Origin: Lucifuga dentata
Taxonomy: Eukaryota > Chordata > Actinopteri > Ophidiiformes > Bythitidae
Reading direction: 5' to 3'
DNA: 64,000 nucleotides
NCBI GenBank assembly: GCA_014773175.1
Contig: VXCM01000439.1
Coordinates: forward strand, 248,001 to 312,000
Below, piece after piece: positions 36,476 through 50,148 of this stretch. The notes below the pieces were generated by a model. That model saw only the letters and a list, made by a program, of their open reading frames with translations, searched no databases and had not been told where the DNA came from. A program made the translations under genes and the position numbers. The stretch's first letter is position 1; each line of letters begins with the position of its first letter.

Positions 36476-37081
36476 TTAAAGGACCATACCGGTGATTGTG
36501 GATGTTTGAGCCCAATATATATAGCCTATACATATGATACATTACTGACAACCAATTTCCAAGACAAAACCATAATTTAATTTTTTTTTTTTTTGTTATT
36601 TTTTCAAACTCCCTTATCTTTTAAAATCAAATGTTCAGGTTACACACCCATGTTAAAGTTCAGCATTTTGCCCTCTAACACTTATGCGTGATTGTTGAAG
36701 GGATGGCCGTTTTAATTTCTCTGTAAAAAACATCTTCTCCTCCTGGTGTTCCCTGGTGGAGACATACATTGTTTTCCATACAGCTCTATGTTGAACTGTT
36801 TAAATAAAGTTACTTTGCCAAAAAAAACAAACAAACAAAAAAAAAACGCTTAGACGTCATATTCACTGTGATGGAGTGCATATTTCAAGCATACTTCAAG
36901 TCTCTAAGATTTGAATAGAGTACTGGAGTGACTGAAGCCAATGGCAGTCTGGAAGGTAGGAAAAACAATTCTAAAATTTACTGCTAAAGTAGTGTATTTT
37001 AATGGTTGTCAGTAATGTAACATGAATGTGGATTCTATATAGTGGGCTCAAACATGTACAGTTACCAGTATGGTCCTTTAA
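36476..37081. mobile_element. TTAA MITE, copy C
   Basis: Begins TTAAAGGACCATACCGGTGA and ends TTACCAGTATGGTCCTTTAA, with TTAA at both ends. The interior is collinear with copies A and B, including the A-rich stretch before CGCTTAGACG. Confidence 0.88.
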
Positions 37082-39358
37082 TCCATCTCATACAATCAGT
37101 ATGTTTACGTGCACATTAAACTTCAGTTATACTCCAGTTTTAAAGCAATAAGTAAAATTTTTCAAATGGCATGTAAACACCATAATCAGATTGAAAACAC
37201 CATAAATCAATGTTGGCGTATGCAGAGTAAGAGACCAAGGTTCTAAATTGATTTACTCAAGAATGTAAATGATCTATTGGCTTATTGGCCTGAACATACG
37301 TTTCCTCACCTGGTGTGTGCTTCTCCTTGTAAGCCAATTCCAATCGATCCGACAAGTCATACATATGCAGCAAACTGGAATCCTATCCATGTACAGTATA
37401 TGTCTTTCTCCACCTCTTTGCCTTAATTGTAGTATAGACAAAAGAATCAGAGCAGAGTGTGCGTGTAAATAAACTGGATGATTATCATCATGAACAAAGA
37501 AAAGATAAAGCAACTGTATTCTTTGCATGGTGTACAGTTTACAAAAGTGAATAGAAGATGACAGTTGCAATAGCAGCAGTGTGCTAAAAAGGAGCGAAGA
37601 TTGTGTGCTTCGTGTCTTGGCATTGAACGTTCTATCAGATGGCCTCCTCTCAGGGTGGGGGCAGTCTGGACTGAGCCTCTGTGGTGACCTCTGATTGATT
37701 AAGAGGCCATTTCTGGCACTCGGCTGGCCTGGGGCACCATTTGTCACCTGACTGTGCAGTCCTGTTGTGAAGATTCTTGTCCTCCAATCTACATGCAGAC
37801 CTTCTTCTAAATCCTCAACTCAGCCGGGTGCACCAGGGCCACCCATGAAAAAAAATCTGTTCTCTCACACTGGAGTGCAGCCTTTTGGATTACAGCAAAC
37901 ACCAAATGGCATGTTGAAATTATGCTAAATACTACAGTATAACACACAAGACAGCCAACACTTTCATTTGAAGGACATTTTACAGTACTCGAGGGCTTGT
38001 CTGAAGCTGCTATGCATTAACTTTTCATGTCACTCTAATAGATGACAAAATCACCTGATTTTTAAAGATGATGTAATCCAAGATCCAAGAGCAGGTCATT
38101 CCTTTTGATCCAAATGTGAAACTTGAAGTGACATTTTACTGAGTTACACATCACAGTTATTATTGACTATTATTCCATCCAGTTTGCTTCATCAGCAGCT
38201 TTCATAGAAAAATTAGTTTTAACGAAAGGTCACGGAAAAGTGAGAAAGTTTATGGTTAATGGTTCTGATCCACAGAGGAGGCAGAAGTGGAAAATATATC
38301 AGTAATTTGCAAGGAAATGACCTGCGCTCTGTTTGGCCATATTGCCCCAACAGCTTCCATTTTATTAGATTTTTTTGTAGATGAGGGAAGGAGGGAAGCT
38401 AATTTATTTTGTCATAACTTGTTTTCGGTTCTAAATGTCTGGAAATTATCTAGTTTTCTTTGATGCGGTCTTGATGACTGCCACATTTACTGAAGGAGAT
38501 GTATGGAAGGGTATGAAATAAACTGTGATACAATGTAATTGTGTTTATTAGGGTTTTCCTGAGGAAAATGAGAATGCTAATCATATTCATAGCCAGTGCT
38601 GTGGGTAATTTAAAGCCAGCGACAGCTGCCATATCCATGTGAACTACTCTTGATTGAGTGACACACATGACATTTTCAAACTCATTATTTATTGATTCCA
38701 TTTCAATCCTCATCTAAATGTTTTAATCTGCTTGGTTATTGAAGGGCTCACACAGGAGAGCTATTTCAAATGTCTCTGGATTTGGGTTGATGATGACACA
38801 GTTGCCCTCTGTCTTATGCACGAAATGAATGATGATGTGCTTATAATGCAATGCTCCTTAACACCATTAGGGCAATGTTTCTACAAATGAAGGACAGTAC
38901 ATCTGGCTCAGGCTTAACACTGACATTCACTCAGTGTGGGAGTGTTAGCGGGCAAGAGTTTTATTACTTCTGATAATGATAATAACTGTTTCCTCCCACA
39001 TATTATGCCCTTCATTATAGCACTGAACCCATAACAACTCTGCTAAAATACATCACACAGCTTTGTTAATGAATAGCAGTCAACCATACAGGTGATCCAA
39101 GACCTTGTCATGTTCTCAGTAATGAAGTTAATGAGCAAATGGAGAAATGGAGAAATGGAGAGATGTTTTTCAGGATGGAAGAATATGACTTTATTTAGGG
39201 ATGAAGAAGATAGAAGCAGGATTTTAACTGGCTGAGACTGTAGTGTGACTAGGAAAAGAAGAGCCACAGAGGTTGTGCTGTTCATACACTTTGATGGATA
39301 TGTCTATTCTTGTGTGTGATCTGAATGGGTTCATAGGCAGACTAAGGCATACACATAA

Positions 39359-39405
<47 letters not shown>

Positions 39406-39406
39406 N

Positions 39407-39454
<48 letters not shown>
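39359..39454. repeat. (CA)n(GA)n compound microsatellite
   Basis: CA run interrupted by an N at 39406, then a pure GA run. The true length is uncertain because of the N. Confidence 0.95.
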
Positions 39455-39458
<4 letters not shown>

Positions 39459-40408
39459 TGCTGTGTGTGGTACTGACTGTATGGTGAACAGCTGTGTGTA
39501 GGCGCATGTCCGGGGCGCGCTGTAGATGTTGCATTCTCTGACCTCACCACCGGACGCAGCATTTGACACACACATGCGCACATGCAGAGGTCTCAGCAGC
39601 TGCAAGGTGGCACATAAAGACTCCAATGCTAACTGCACCCACCCACACAGCCTTCACTGTCTAGAATGATATATATATTTTTTAAATCTTTGAATATGGG
39701 TTCTGGACCTCACTAAGATGGCTACATGTCCCAAAACACAAGAAATCTACCACAGTCCTATATCTATATTCAACCCGGGCTCCAACCTGCCCCACAACCA
39801 GAACAAAGCAGCGCTTATTTCCACAACTACTGACTCAAATATTTACCTACCCCTGCTGCCTATCCCAGCAGTAAAGCCCCAGCATCATATCCACGTCCCA
39901 CCTCCCACCCTGGCTGTCAGTCACCGGTCAGGCTAGCTAATTCTTGCTTGGAGCTGCAAGGCTATCTGGGATTTAAGGGAAAAGCTCTTTATCCAGGGAC
40001 TTTCTTTACAGGCTGGGGCCAACAAATGTCCCATGTCAGCAAATCACATAAATGCTGCAACTGGAACCTTTTTTTCCATTCAAAAATGGTGAACAAATGT
40101 TTCAGAGAGAGCAAACAAATGGCGTTTTAGATGGACTGCGTCACTAGAAAGACCAACAGCCGTGTCATTGATCTTTTTAAAGAGTTTACAGACTTTACAG
40201 CTACTTCTGTAAGCAACTTTTTCAAATCTATACAGACATTTCTGCATGTGTGAATGTAAAGGCAGGGTTGGTGGGATGTGATGCTACATGCTGATTAACC
40301 CTTAGGTGAATCGTATGAACTAATCTGGAGGATTAAGCTCCCAGGCTTCAGGAATGCCAATGGCAACTTGAGCCAGAGTGTCCACAAACACAGCCAGCTG
40401 GGGGCCAG

Positions 40409-40409
40409 G

Positions 40410-40463
<54 letters not shown>
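40409..40463. repeat. (TG)n(AG)n compound microsatellite
   Basis: TG run followed directly by an AG run. Confidence 0.95.
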
Positions 40464-40469
<6 letters not shown>

Positions 40470-41977
40470 GACAGGAATGGCCTCGCCTGCATGACAACAG
40501 CAAATGCTGGGCTATACAAGGAGATCCAGTATGCTGGAATTCTCTGGACTGTCCTCAGCACTTATTGCATTTACATCAACTGTTCATGTGTAAGCAGATA
40601 CTTTCTAGTGCAGAGCAAATGAGTGTGCTCATATTCACATCCACACCTGCTCACATCCTCTCTCACCAAACACACAATTGCTCACCATGAATTCTACCCA
40701 TTAAATCAGCTCGGTTTACCGTTTCATCAGTTCTTCATTTGCTCATTTTAGCCTTTAGCCTGTACATACAGTTATTTTGTGGAACACAAGAAGACTGACA
40801 CAGTAACATCAGTAAAAATGTTCCACTTTACTGTTTGTGACATATGCAAATTGTGAAGTAGTTTTCTTCCTCCTATGACTTAATTTGTTTTTGACATATC
40901 CTATATTACCAAGTAGTCTGATCATGATGAGAGAGCGAAAGAGACACATAACCTGCTGCTACCTGAAAACCCCACCCAATGGATGGCTCTCCTGTGAATG
41001 TCACCTGTCCCTTTAATAAAGGTGGCATTAGGAGAGGCAGCAAGGAGGAGAGCAGCTGGAGAAGGTAATCCATCTCTCTGGTCAGCCATCAGACAAGTTG
41101 TAGCAGGCCCCACTAATTCTAGCCTAATTAGCACAGACCAACAGGGAAATCTTTCCGTCTCAGACCCATATTGCAGAGTGCACCCACTTCTCCAGCCAGC
41201 CATTGCAGGGTTAATTCTTTCCACCATCTACACTTGGGGTTTAAACCAGTTCCAACATGCTTTGCCTGCTACTCCTTGGCTTCTACTTTTTTTCCCACAA
41301 GGAACTTTTCCTGGAACCTTTTTAGGTTCTCAGGAACTTCACCTGTGTTTTGACCAGAGACGGCAAGTGAGAATCAGTGAGCAAGAGGAAGCAAACTGAA
41401 AATTAGCTTCATTTGCTAACTGTTTCAACACATTTATGTTGTAAAACATAAATATTAATGGAATTATTCATCAGATTTTCAGGCATCCTTTCCCTTCCCT
41501 ACCTGTCTCTATTCCAAGAATCTTTGTTGCACAACAGCAAATTATAGAGAGCAACATGAAACGAGACTCGCATCTCATGATGTTGTCTCATCGACTACGT
41601 CAAACCATCACAGATTAGTATTATCAGTGTAATCTTTAGGGTTCTCGAGAACAGCAAACTTCTAACAAATCCCTGACTTTTATTTCCTGTGGCTATTTGT
41701 TTGAAAAGCCCTATATATATCACATTTTCTCAGGAGATAAGTTTTTATGCACTATACTGCTTTGATATTTTTTATTGTATTTGTCAGACCTGTTTTCTGT
41801 GTGCAGGATCAATGCTTTTGTGTTTCCTTTAAAGTCATTCATAAAGGTGTGTGAAAACAAACGCAGTTATCAGGCACTTGACTGCAGCTATAGTCATTAT
41901 GTTTACATGCACACTATGCTCTCATTTCTTTGTACTGCAAGGCAGAAATGCTTGTAAAACACATATGTGGATGGAAT

Positions 41978-43029
41978 TACTTTATATACTCGACTATAAG
42001 CCGACCCCCGATTTTGACCTGCAAATTTAGATTTTTAAAGAAACATGCATATAAGCCANGACTATAAGCCGACCCCCGATTTTGACCTGCAAATTTAGAT
42101 TTTTAAAGAAACATGCATATAAGCCAACCCCCTGATGTTGTTCCATCAATTTATTTGTTTAGCAAATTACCTGTATTTTTCTGAGAATTGTCACAGTATT
42201 CCTGTGATTTTCTGAAAATAATCCACTTAGGTACCAGTAAACAGCTGATTACTGTAAGTGACATTAGCTAACATTAAGTTTTCTGGACTCCTCTTCNGGT
42301 ACCAGTAAACAGCTGATTACTGTAAGTGACATTAGCTAACATTAAGTTTTCTGGACTCCTCTTCCTTGTATGAATCGCATTGATGAAGGTAAGGAAAGCT
42401 TTACAGATGAGCTATAATTATCACGGCACTTATTTAGCACATTTAGCTGTGTAATTATGGTGAATGTTTTTTGTTTTTTTTTTTTTTTTTAAAGAATCTC
42501 ACCCATTACGTGTTTTCAGTAATTATCCTGAGTCGATGTGGGTCTGTCTATGTGCAGGACATTCCTCGATAAGGAGATTTGGAATTCCCTCAGCTGACCC
42601 CCTGATGTTGTTCCATCAATTTATTTGTTTAGCAAATTACCTGTTTTTCTGGGTATTGTCATAGTATTCTTCTGATTTTCTGAAAATAATCCATGTACCA
42701 GTACCGAAAAACATGGTATTTGTTTCAGCAACTGATTATCGTAACTGACAGATCACGGCTTACTGGCTGCCGCAAAATGTGCTGGATTAGATGTTTAGTC
42801 AGGAAATATCTCATTCTAAGGTATGATTTAAACTATTTTCCATAGGTAGTGGTAATGGGTAGTATTTTTACCCATGGAAATTTCGTTCTCTGGGATCCGA
42901 TTTGAATTACTCGTTTATAAGCTGACCCTCCAATTTACATTGTGAAATTTGGTAAAAAGAAAAAACCAAAAAAAAAAAAAAAAANAAAAAAAAAAAAAAA
43001 ACTCGGTTTATACTCGAGTATATATGGTA
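41978..43029. mobile_element. non-autonomous DNA transposon, TATACTCGA family, copy 2
   Basis: Starts TACTTTATATACTCGACTAT and ends TTTATACTCGAGTATATATG followed by GTA; the ends are inverted repeats with TA outermost. The interior follows copy 1: AAGCCGACCCCCGATTTTG, TTCCATCAATTTATTTG twice, TTACGTGTTTTCAGTAATTA. It is shorter than copy 1 and contains two artefactual duplications (N at 42059 and 42297) and an A-run N at 42985. No transposase ORF. Confidence 0.82.
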
Positions 43030-46000
43030 AGTGGATTCTGTCATTTGCCAAATATACACAACACATTGCTAAATTGGAGTATGAGGGAGAGGCTGCCAGG
43101 TGAAATGCATGCAGAGGTGGTTTACTCTGATTATAATATTTACAAGCTTGAGCAAATTATGAATTAAAGTTTATGACAATAATAATCTGGGTATGTTACT
43201 CAGAATAAACGTACGTCAGTTTATGAGGATTTCAATCAAACTATAGCATTTATATGACACTTGAAAAAATCAATTTATTTCCTTAAATTGAGTATAATCA
43301 AAGTTTTAACATGCATGTAATTATACTGAGCGTGAAGAGTGACAGAAGACTGAGGAAACTTTCACTGTCACCAGTGGTGGGTGGAATGTGAAACACACAC
43401 TGCCACAAATGCTTGGAGACATTGGTGTCCACATTGCGTTTGGTAGAATTGAGATGTGCGCTCGTGGCATCTGACCCCCTCACACTCTCTTCCAAAATAC
43501 CACTCATCCATTTCTCTTCCCGCTTCCACACTTGCCCCTCTTCAAGTGTGTCTCCAGCTGAAGGGTGGTGAGGAGGCAGTGGGGTGTCAGGTTATCGGGT
43601 GTCATTTAAAAAAAGCAGTTGTCAGGACTGGCTGAAAATGGAGCGTGAGTTTGTTGAGTCCTAATTGTAGCCTGGTGAAAACCGTGTGGCCTCTTAGTGC
43701 ACCGCCTGCAGTGGAGAGGCCATTTCTGTACAGCTCTGAGAGTTGCTTTAATGGAACTCTATTAACTATTCTCTTTTATGGAATTGATTTCTCCTTCATG
43801 TTGTGCTAAATGAATATTTCGATAGATTTCTCAGCTTCTACTGGATGCCAGCTGCCACTGAGTAAAAATAAAGTCTTATGTCTCCCACAGGTAGATTATT
43901 CTTAAATGAAGTAAACTCAGCTCAATTCCCTGGTAAGTCATCCAGCCTTATGACCATCACGCTACTCTACACACATGCACAAACACACACTGGCTTTAAC
44001 TTTTTTTTCCTCTCTGCTAGGCCTACTCTCACACATATAAGCATACACACACACATACACACATACACGTGCACACAGCTGGTGGGGATTAGGGGGAGGA
44101 AGCAGAGGGAGCGCATAGAGTTTTAGAGTCAAAACAACGGAGTTGGACTTGACCTTTGACCTGCATGGCTATTCATCTGGTGATAACATCAGGCAGCCCC
44201 CCCAGTGTGTACAATCCATTAGGTGTACTCTGGATAGGCAGACAGACTTTTTGCAGAGAAGAACAGAAATACAGAAAAACTCTGTCTTGACAATACACAT
44301 TCTCTTGCAATGGTTTTAACTTAAGATAGAGATGCCTGCGTCAGATCAGGGTATATGATAATTAATGACTTCCATTAGAGGGAAAACCCTTTCTCTGCAC
44401 TTTTCCTGCTAGATGGAGTGTTGAAGTAGCTTAGCTCTGTGTTTCTGGCCTACCTGGGGCAACAGACAAGTGATACCCTGCATGTTAAATAAAGTCTTCC
44501 CCCTCGTGCCCCTCCTCTGCAGTATCCCTCATGTTAAATCAAGTCTTCCCTTCCACTTCTCCCACCATCCCTCCCTCCCACTCTCCATCCAGAAATTAAT
44601 AGGATCACTTTTTAATTTATAATATCCCAGTAATCTACATCATATTACTTTCCTCCCAGTTTGTTGAGAAAGGTAATAAAAAAAGAGAGCAATGAATATT
44701 ATCTGAATGAATAATGAATAATGCATATTGTCTGTGAAAATCCTCACGTGTGTGTATGTATGCGTATATTTGAAGATTGTGAAGTGTGTGCATCTGTGTG
44801 TGTGGGCCGTTGCTGTGGGGTGTTAATTTTATCTGCCATAATGCTGGTGGCTGTGTCGTGGACTAAGTAGAGTCATTTACCAAAGGTTACAGCTGCAGTC
44901 ATGGGTTCGAGCAGATGACAAGTCACACCAATGAGCCTTATCCTCTGTAATCATCCTTTATATTCAGTGCGCTCTCCGTTTTCTGCTTCTCCTTTCTGAT
45001 TTGTGTCTGCATTTTAATTATTTATTTTTCTGTCTCTTTTCCTTCCTTTCATCTTTCTAAAATCCTCCCAATTTTTGCATCCTTTGGTTGAGCTAACAAG
45101 CCCTTAGTGATCAGAGGTTTATTATATATTACAGTGTGTCATTTTCTGTGCATCGTACTAGTATCCATGCTGCTATATCATAACCACCATTATGAAGATA
45201 TGGAAATGAGACAGCAGCTCTCAACAGGGGCTCTCAAAATAATTATCTACTTCATAGGCAGGGATGCTGTTGGACCACTGGCTTCCTCTTGCCAGAGCCC
45301 TGGGCTTTCTCATTTCTCTAAGTGGTAAATGCTGCTGACTTGCCACTTTCTCACCGCTCAGGCTTTGCTCTTGTTACAAAGAGGGTTGAATGGAAGCCTT
45401 TTTCCCTGGCTGGTTTTTGCTTTAGGAGCCAAATGGCAGGAACAACAGGTATTATGTCACNGGGGGAAGGTTTAAAGGAGCGATGGAGTGGAGAGCTTGG
45501 ATAGGAACATAACAAAGGACAGTGGACAAATCAAGAAATAGTGTGGTTTAATAAAAAATACATGTATCCATGTTACCCATATATCACCCAAAACATCAAT
45601 TTAACACCTATAAGCTAAAGAGGATCTACTGCTTTCAGTAGAAAAAGTGTTATAACTGTTTTAATTTTTGTTGGTAGTCTTTTTAAGGCACGTCTCACTA
45701 TATTCAAATTCTAAACATATCTGGAAATTAAATTCTTTTTATTTCATTCTACTGTACTGCTCTCAGGAGACTGCTTGAGCAAAACCTATATAGCTAATAG
45801 TGGATTTTTTTTTTTTCTGTAAAAGAAAGTTCAATCAATACACTTTGCTTTGGTTCTGGTTAAAATAGAGATGATATGTTATAACGTTATTGCATGATGA
45901 ATCACCATGGGGCCAATTTATATGTATATTTTTAAACATAGAGACACACATACATTTATATGTATGCAGGTGTGTGTGTTGTACAGCATGTACTGTATGT

Positions 46001-46620
46001 TATTTACTTATTTATGGAAACTGTGGGAATCATGGATGCATTATGGTCACTTGGAGTAGAAAAAGGTTTACAATGTGAACTTGGGAAGTTAAGAATTTGG
46101 ACACTTTTTTTCCTTTCTTGTTTTAAAAAAATTAAAACAAGACACATTAATTAAAAAAACACACATTTCTTCTTTTTTGCTGCTGTAACATGAACTCCCA
46201 TCCATGTTCCTAAGAAGACAAAAAAAATAAATTAAACAAAATTGACCAATTGACCAATTTTATTTCAAAATACTAAAGTACAAATGTATAATTTAATTTT
46301 GTTAGTGAATAAAAATATATATCTAGGGAATATTTGGAATTCATTATTTTGCAATAATTAACAATCTTTGACACATGCAGGCATTGCTTGTTGCACACAT
46401 GTCAGAAACCTCTGACACAGATTGTTGTAGAATGTGGATCATATTAAAATGGCACAGAAACGTATGTGACATTTTTGAAAAACCATTTCCCTTTGAAAAG
46501 AGCACTGATGGAGACCAGCGGAGGAAGTAAAAGCTTGTCAGCACTCCGTTGCTTTTGCCTATCAGTCTGCTAACAGTTGCATTGCTAAAGTCAGCTGGTA
46601 GCTAGTTAGTGGGAGGACAT
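43030..46620. other. upstream noncoding flank
   Basis: No gene recognised. Contains a G-run N at 45461 and scattered short CA tracts (43960-44080). Confidence 0.55.
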
Positions 46621-46769
46621 CTATGTTCCCAGTGTCCTATGTTCCCCAGTTCAATATTCAGGTTAACACACATTAAGTGTGTGTTAACAAACTAGCCCTA
46701 ACCTTAATCCATTAGATGTGCTGTATTGTGCTATATAGAGCTGGGGAACATAGGACCCTGAGAACATAG
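46621..46769. mobile_element. short hairpin MITE with 29-bp arms
   Basis: The left arm 46621-46649 and right arm 46741-46769 are reverse complements with two mismatches. Each arm is itself a tandem of CTATGTTC units. A central palindrome, GTTAACACACATTAAGTG followed by TGTGTTAAC, lies at about 46662-46687. It is 149 bp and noncoding, and could fold over its whole length. Confidence 0.75.
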
Positions 46770-47010
46770 GAATGGGTCCCTAGTTAGCTACTGCTAGCTA
46801 ATAACTGGCAGTCGTGTTGCTGTATTTGAAGAAGAGCTTTACAACCATCTAATTCAGATTTTCCAGGGTACGAAAGTTTTGGACTTTAGTTAACACAACA
46901 GCAAGAGCAAGGCCTGGTTTGATCATTATGCCTGCTGCAGGACCTGCTTTATTATAAGGTGCTGCAGAGCAGTTTAAAAAAAAAAAAAAAATTAAAAAAA
47001 CAAAACAAAA

Positions 47011-47036
47011 CATATATATATATATATATATATATA
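47011..47036. repeat. (TA)n microsatellite
   Basis: AT run after an A-rich stretch. Confidence 0.9.
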
Positions 47037-48635
47037 AAACGCTGTTATATCTGTGCTGCAAAACATCATTTGCAGACTTATTGTGCTATGTTTTTAATGT
47101 TGCGCATAATAGTTTTGAGACCTGTTTGTTGCTGTAGAAAATGGCCCCATTATTATGGCATCATGCAAACATGTCTGCGTCATTTGATTAAACTTGTTCA
47201 GTCTAGTGGTTTGGCTTCTTGTGCATTATAGTCAATATGCTGAGTACTGTGGAGTTAATAGTTATGAAGACCATCATGCTCATTGTTTTCCAGTGCTGAG
47301 CTTGTTGTTGTTAGCAGTTTATTTTATAGGAATAATGAACATAAATAAACCTTGTTATTGCTGCTGCTGTTATCACACTTGTGTTATAACTCTCTGCTGT
47401 GGTAGCTGTAAGTATGTATATATATATAAGAGGCTAATTTCCTTTTCTCTGGATTATAGTTGGTGGTCTGACTGACAATGTAGGCAGCTAATCGATTGCC
47501 TTAATCTTCCCTATACAGAGTTTCATGATAAAAGTTGCTAAATAATTTTACTTAAAGGACATTCACTGCTTGAATGCGGTTAATGACTCTATCTCTCCAA
47601 AACACACATGAGCAAATGCAGAACCTTTTCTACATGTAGAGGATATTCAAATCTGAGACACTCAACATTTTCAAATTCCCCCCAAGTTGAAAACCTACAT
47701 TTTACATTCATGTGAGCTCTTGCCTGCTTTATTACTGCAGGGCCTAATTTTAAGGCCAGAGTTTTGAAAAGCAAAATTGTTTTCCAATACTCACTTCACC
47801 TTTAGTGGTGAATCAACATGAGACCACATGCAAAACTTGGCCACTTCAACTCTCTCCTGAGCTCTTGAACGTACCGAACGTCCCTGAACGCCTCAAGCGG
47901 TCCCGATAAGTTATTGTGTCACATGGATGCACTTTGTTCAGCCCATGTGAACGTGCAGCACTAATTCCGTAATGACTGAGTTTGTATGTGTTTGTGTGTG
48001 CCCGCTAGTCTGAGCCTGTGCTTACATGTAGGGCCGTGAGTGATGGAAGGCCGATCCCTTGTCTGAGTAAGATATATGTGGGTGAAAAGCAAACCCAGTA
48101 ATGAGCGCTCTGAGTATGTGCTTGAGAAAGATTCTGACTATACTGTATGTTTGTGAATCAGTCTCTTGCCTGAGGGGTCTGGGCTGTGGTTTCAGGCTTT
48201 TGAACAGTCGGAATGATTAGGCAGAAGAAGCAGACTGAGCTGTGTGTCAGAAGCATGAGTCGTAGCGTGTGTGTGTGTGTACAGGATGAATGTTCTGTGG
48301 TGGCTGGAGTTCCCCCGACATCAGGCCCACACTGTGAATGTTTTTAGCTGCAGCTGTCGTTCTGTGCTCTGGACATGAAAGGCTGAGATAGAACGTAAGG
48401 AGAACGAGATCTAAGCGGTTCCAAACAAAGAGGTACTACAAAGAATCTTCCAAGTTATTCCAGCCATTTTGTTTAGCATTGACACTTGTCATTGTGTGGG
48501 CAGAGCTGACGTTTCTGCCTCAGCTTGCCGATGCTTTAGGGTGTCACACACATTGGTACACCTGCCTGAGTCAGTTGAGTCAGGGCACGCGTGTGTGTGC
48601 AGACATGTGGCTGTGCATGTCTTTATTTACAGGGT
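47037..48635. other. upstream noncoding flank
   Basis: No gene, repeat family or RNA recognised. Confidence 0.5.
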
Positions 48636-48902
48636 TTAAAGGACAATACCAGCGATTTAGCATGTTTGAGTGCAGTACATACAACACTATACACATTTAT
48701 GGAAAGCCAAATGCACCAAAATTAAATATATAAAAACGATATTATGAAATAAATAACTCTATGCAACNGGAAAGCCAAATGCACCAAAATTAAATATATA
48801 AAAACGATATTATGAAATAAATAACTCTATGCAACGGTTTTATGTTTTAGAAATTGTGTATAATGGACTCAAACATGGAAACTCGCAGGTATGGTCCTTT
48901 AA
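48636..48902. mobile_element. TTAA MITE, copy D (internally deleted)
   Basis: The ends TTAAAGGACAATACCAGCGA and CGCAGGTATGGTCCTTTAA match the other copies. It is only 267 bp, of which 67 bp is an assembly duplication (48701-48767, repeated after the N at 48768), so the true length is about 200 bp. The middle of the longer copies is missing. Confidence 0.85.
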
Positions 48903-50093
48903 CCTGGGCTCAGTAGATGTTTTTTCTATCTTGCTCTCACTCTGTTTTCATATCTCTGTTTTTCTCCTTTCCTTCCTCCTCTTCTAGCTTGCTGCCTCTT
49001 TCCCCTCCTCTTTGGGAGGAGATAAGTGCTGCTGTCCTCTCTGTTTACGTCCTACAGTCCATCCTACAGCTCTACTCAACTCGCTGGCCATAGGCAGCCA
49101 ATGGAGCACAGCACTAATTGCGCAGGTCACCGAGGTTACGCTGCCTCTCTGAGTCTCTCGACTCTTCCTGCGCCCCCCNCCCCCCTTTGTTGTGGTTTAC
49201 TCTCTGCTTTCCACTCAGTTACTTTATAATAATACATTACAGTTTATAGAGCGGCGACAGAGTAAATATTGCACTCTGATGTCTGAAACTGGAAACTTGA
49301 AACGCAACAGTGAGCCAAAAGTTTCCTTTGTGGGTTTCTGGAGAGGTTCATCGTGTCAGGTCAGGAATCCTTGCAAGGTTTCTTCATTTCAGGCGCAATC
49401 TCCGTTCATCTAGAATCACTGAGAGCCTATTTTGTTTCGCCTCTTTTTCTGGCTGCGTGTGATGTAGGAAATGTAGGAGATGTTTGTCTTTCAGGCGGGT
49501 TCCATTGTCTTTTGTGTGTCTTGTCTGAAACAGCATGTTGTCCAAGCGGGGCGGCTCTGGGAGGATATGTGTGTGAGAAAGAGAGTGTGTGTGCTGAATG
49601 AAATGTAAAAAGCAGTACGCCTGCCTGCACACACACACACATAACAGCCTTTGGCCTAATGGGAGCTGACACTCTGACAGGCTCTCTGAGCTCTTTATCT
49701 GGGCCTCTCGCCTCAGAATTGTGTGTGTGTGTCTGTGTGTGTGTTGTTTCTACTGCGTGTGTGTGCGCGTGCATACATTTGCATGTGTGACCCTGTGGTG
49801 CTAGTCGCCAGGCCCTTAGAGAGTTCTTTAACCCCCTAACAGAGTCAGACTCATTTACATTGCAATGGGAGAGTGGCAGGGCCCCTTTATGGACTGTTTG
49901 CTTTTGCTCTATAGAAAAGCCTCAACTCCACCTCTCACTCTCTCTCACACACACACACAACTGCATGTATGCATATGTGCACATACATAGACACATATAG
50001 AGTCACTCTCCATGTATGGGGATTTACTCTGCTGTGACCCACAGAGTTGGTTTTGTAAAAGTTTGGGGCACTACGCTCTGTTTAAAATGCCGA

Positions 50094-50095
<2 letters not shown>

Positions 50096-50147
<52 letters not shown>
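50096..50147. repeat. (TG)n microsatellite
   Basis: About 26 TG units. Confidence 0.95.

Positions 50148-50148
<1 letters not shown>

Larger units (their letters stand above)
37082..41977. other. upstream noncoding flank
   Basis: No gene recognised. The ORFs at 37274-37747 (minus) and 40998-41399 (plus) have no domain, signal or splice support. The stretch at about 38440-38710 is complex, nonrepetitive and AT-balanced, a possible regulatory element. Confidence 0.55.

Noticed and set aside
37274..37747. 157-codon minus-strand ORF
   Set aside because: Long by chance; composition and sequence match no family I know, and it has no supporting splice sites.
39224..39638. ORFs reading poly Val-Cys, Thr-His or Ser-Leu
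   Set aside because: These are translations of CA/TG and GA microsatellites, as at 11645, 12315, 14555, 15043, 50012, 52341 and 63024.
40998..41399. 133-codon plus-strand ORF
   Set aside because: No recognisable domain, no splice or promoter support, and an antisense ORF overlaps it.
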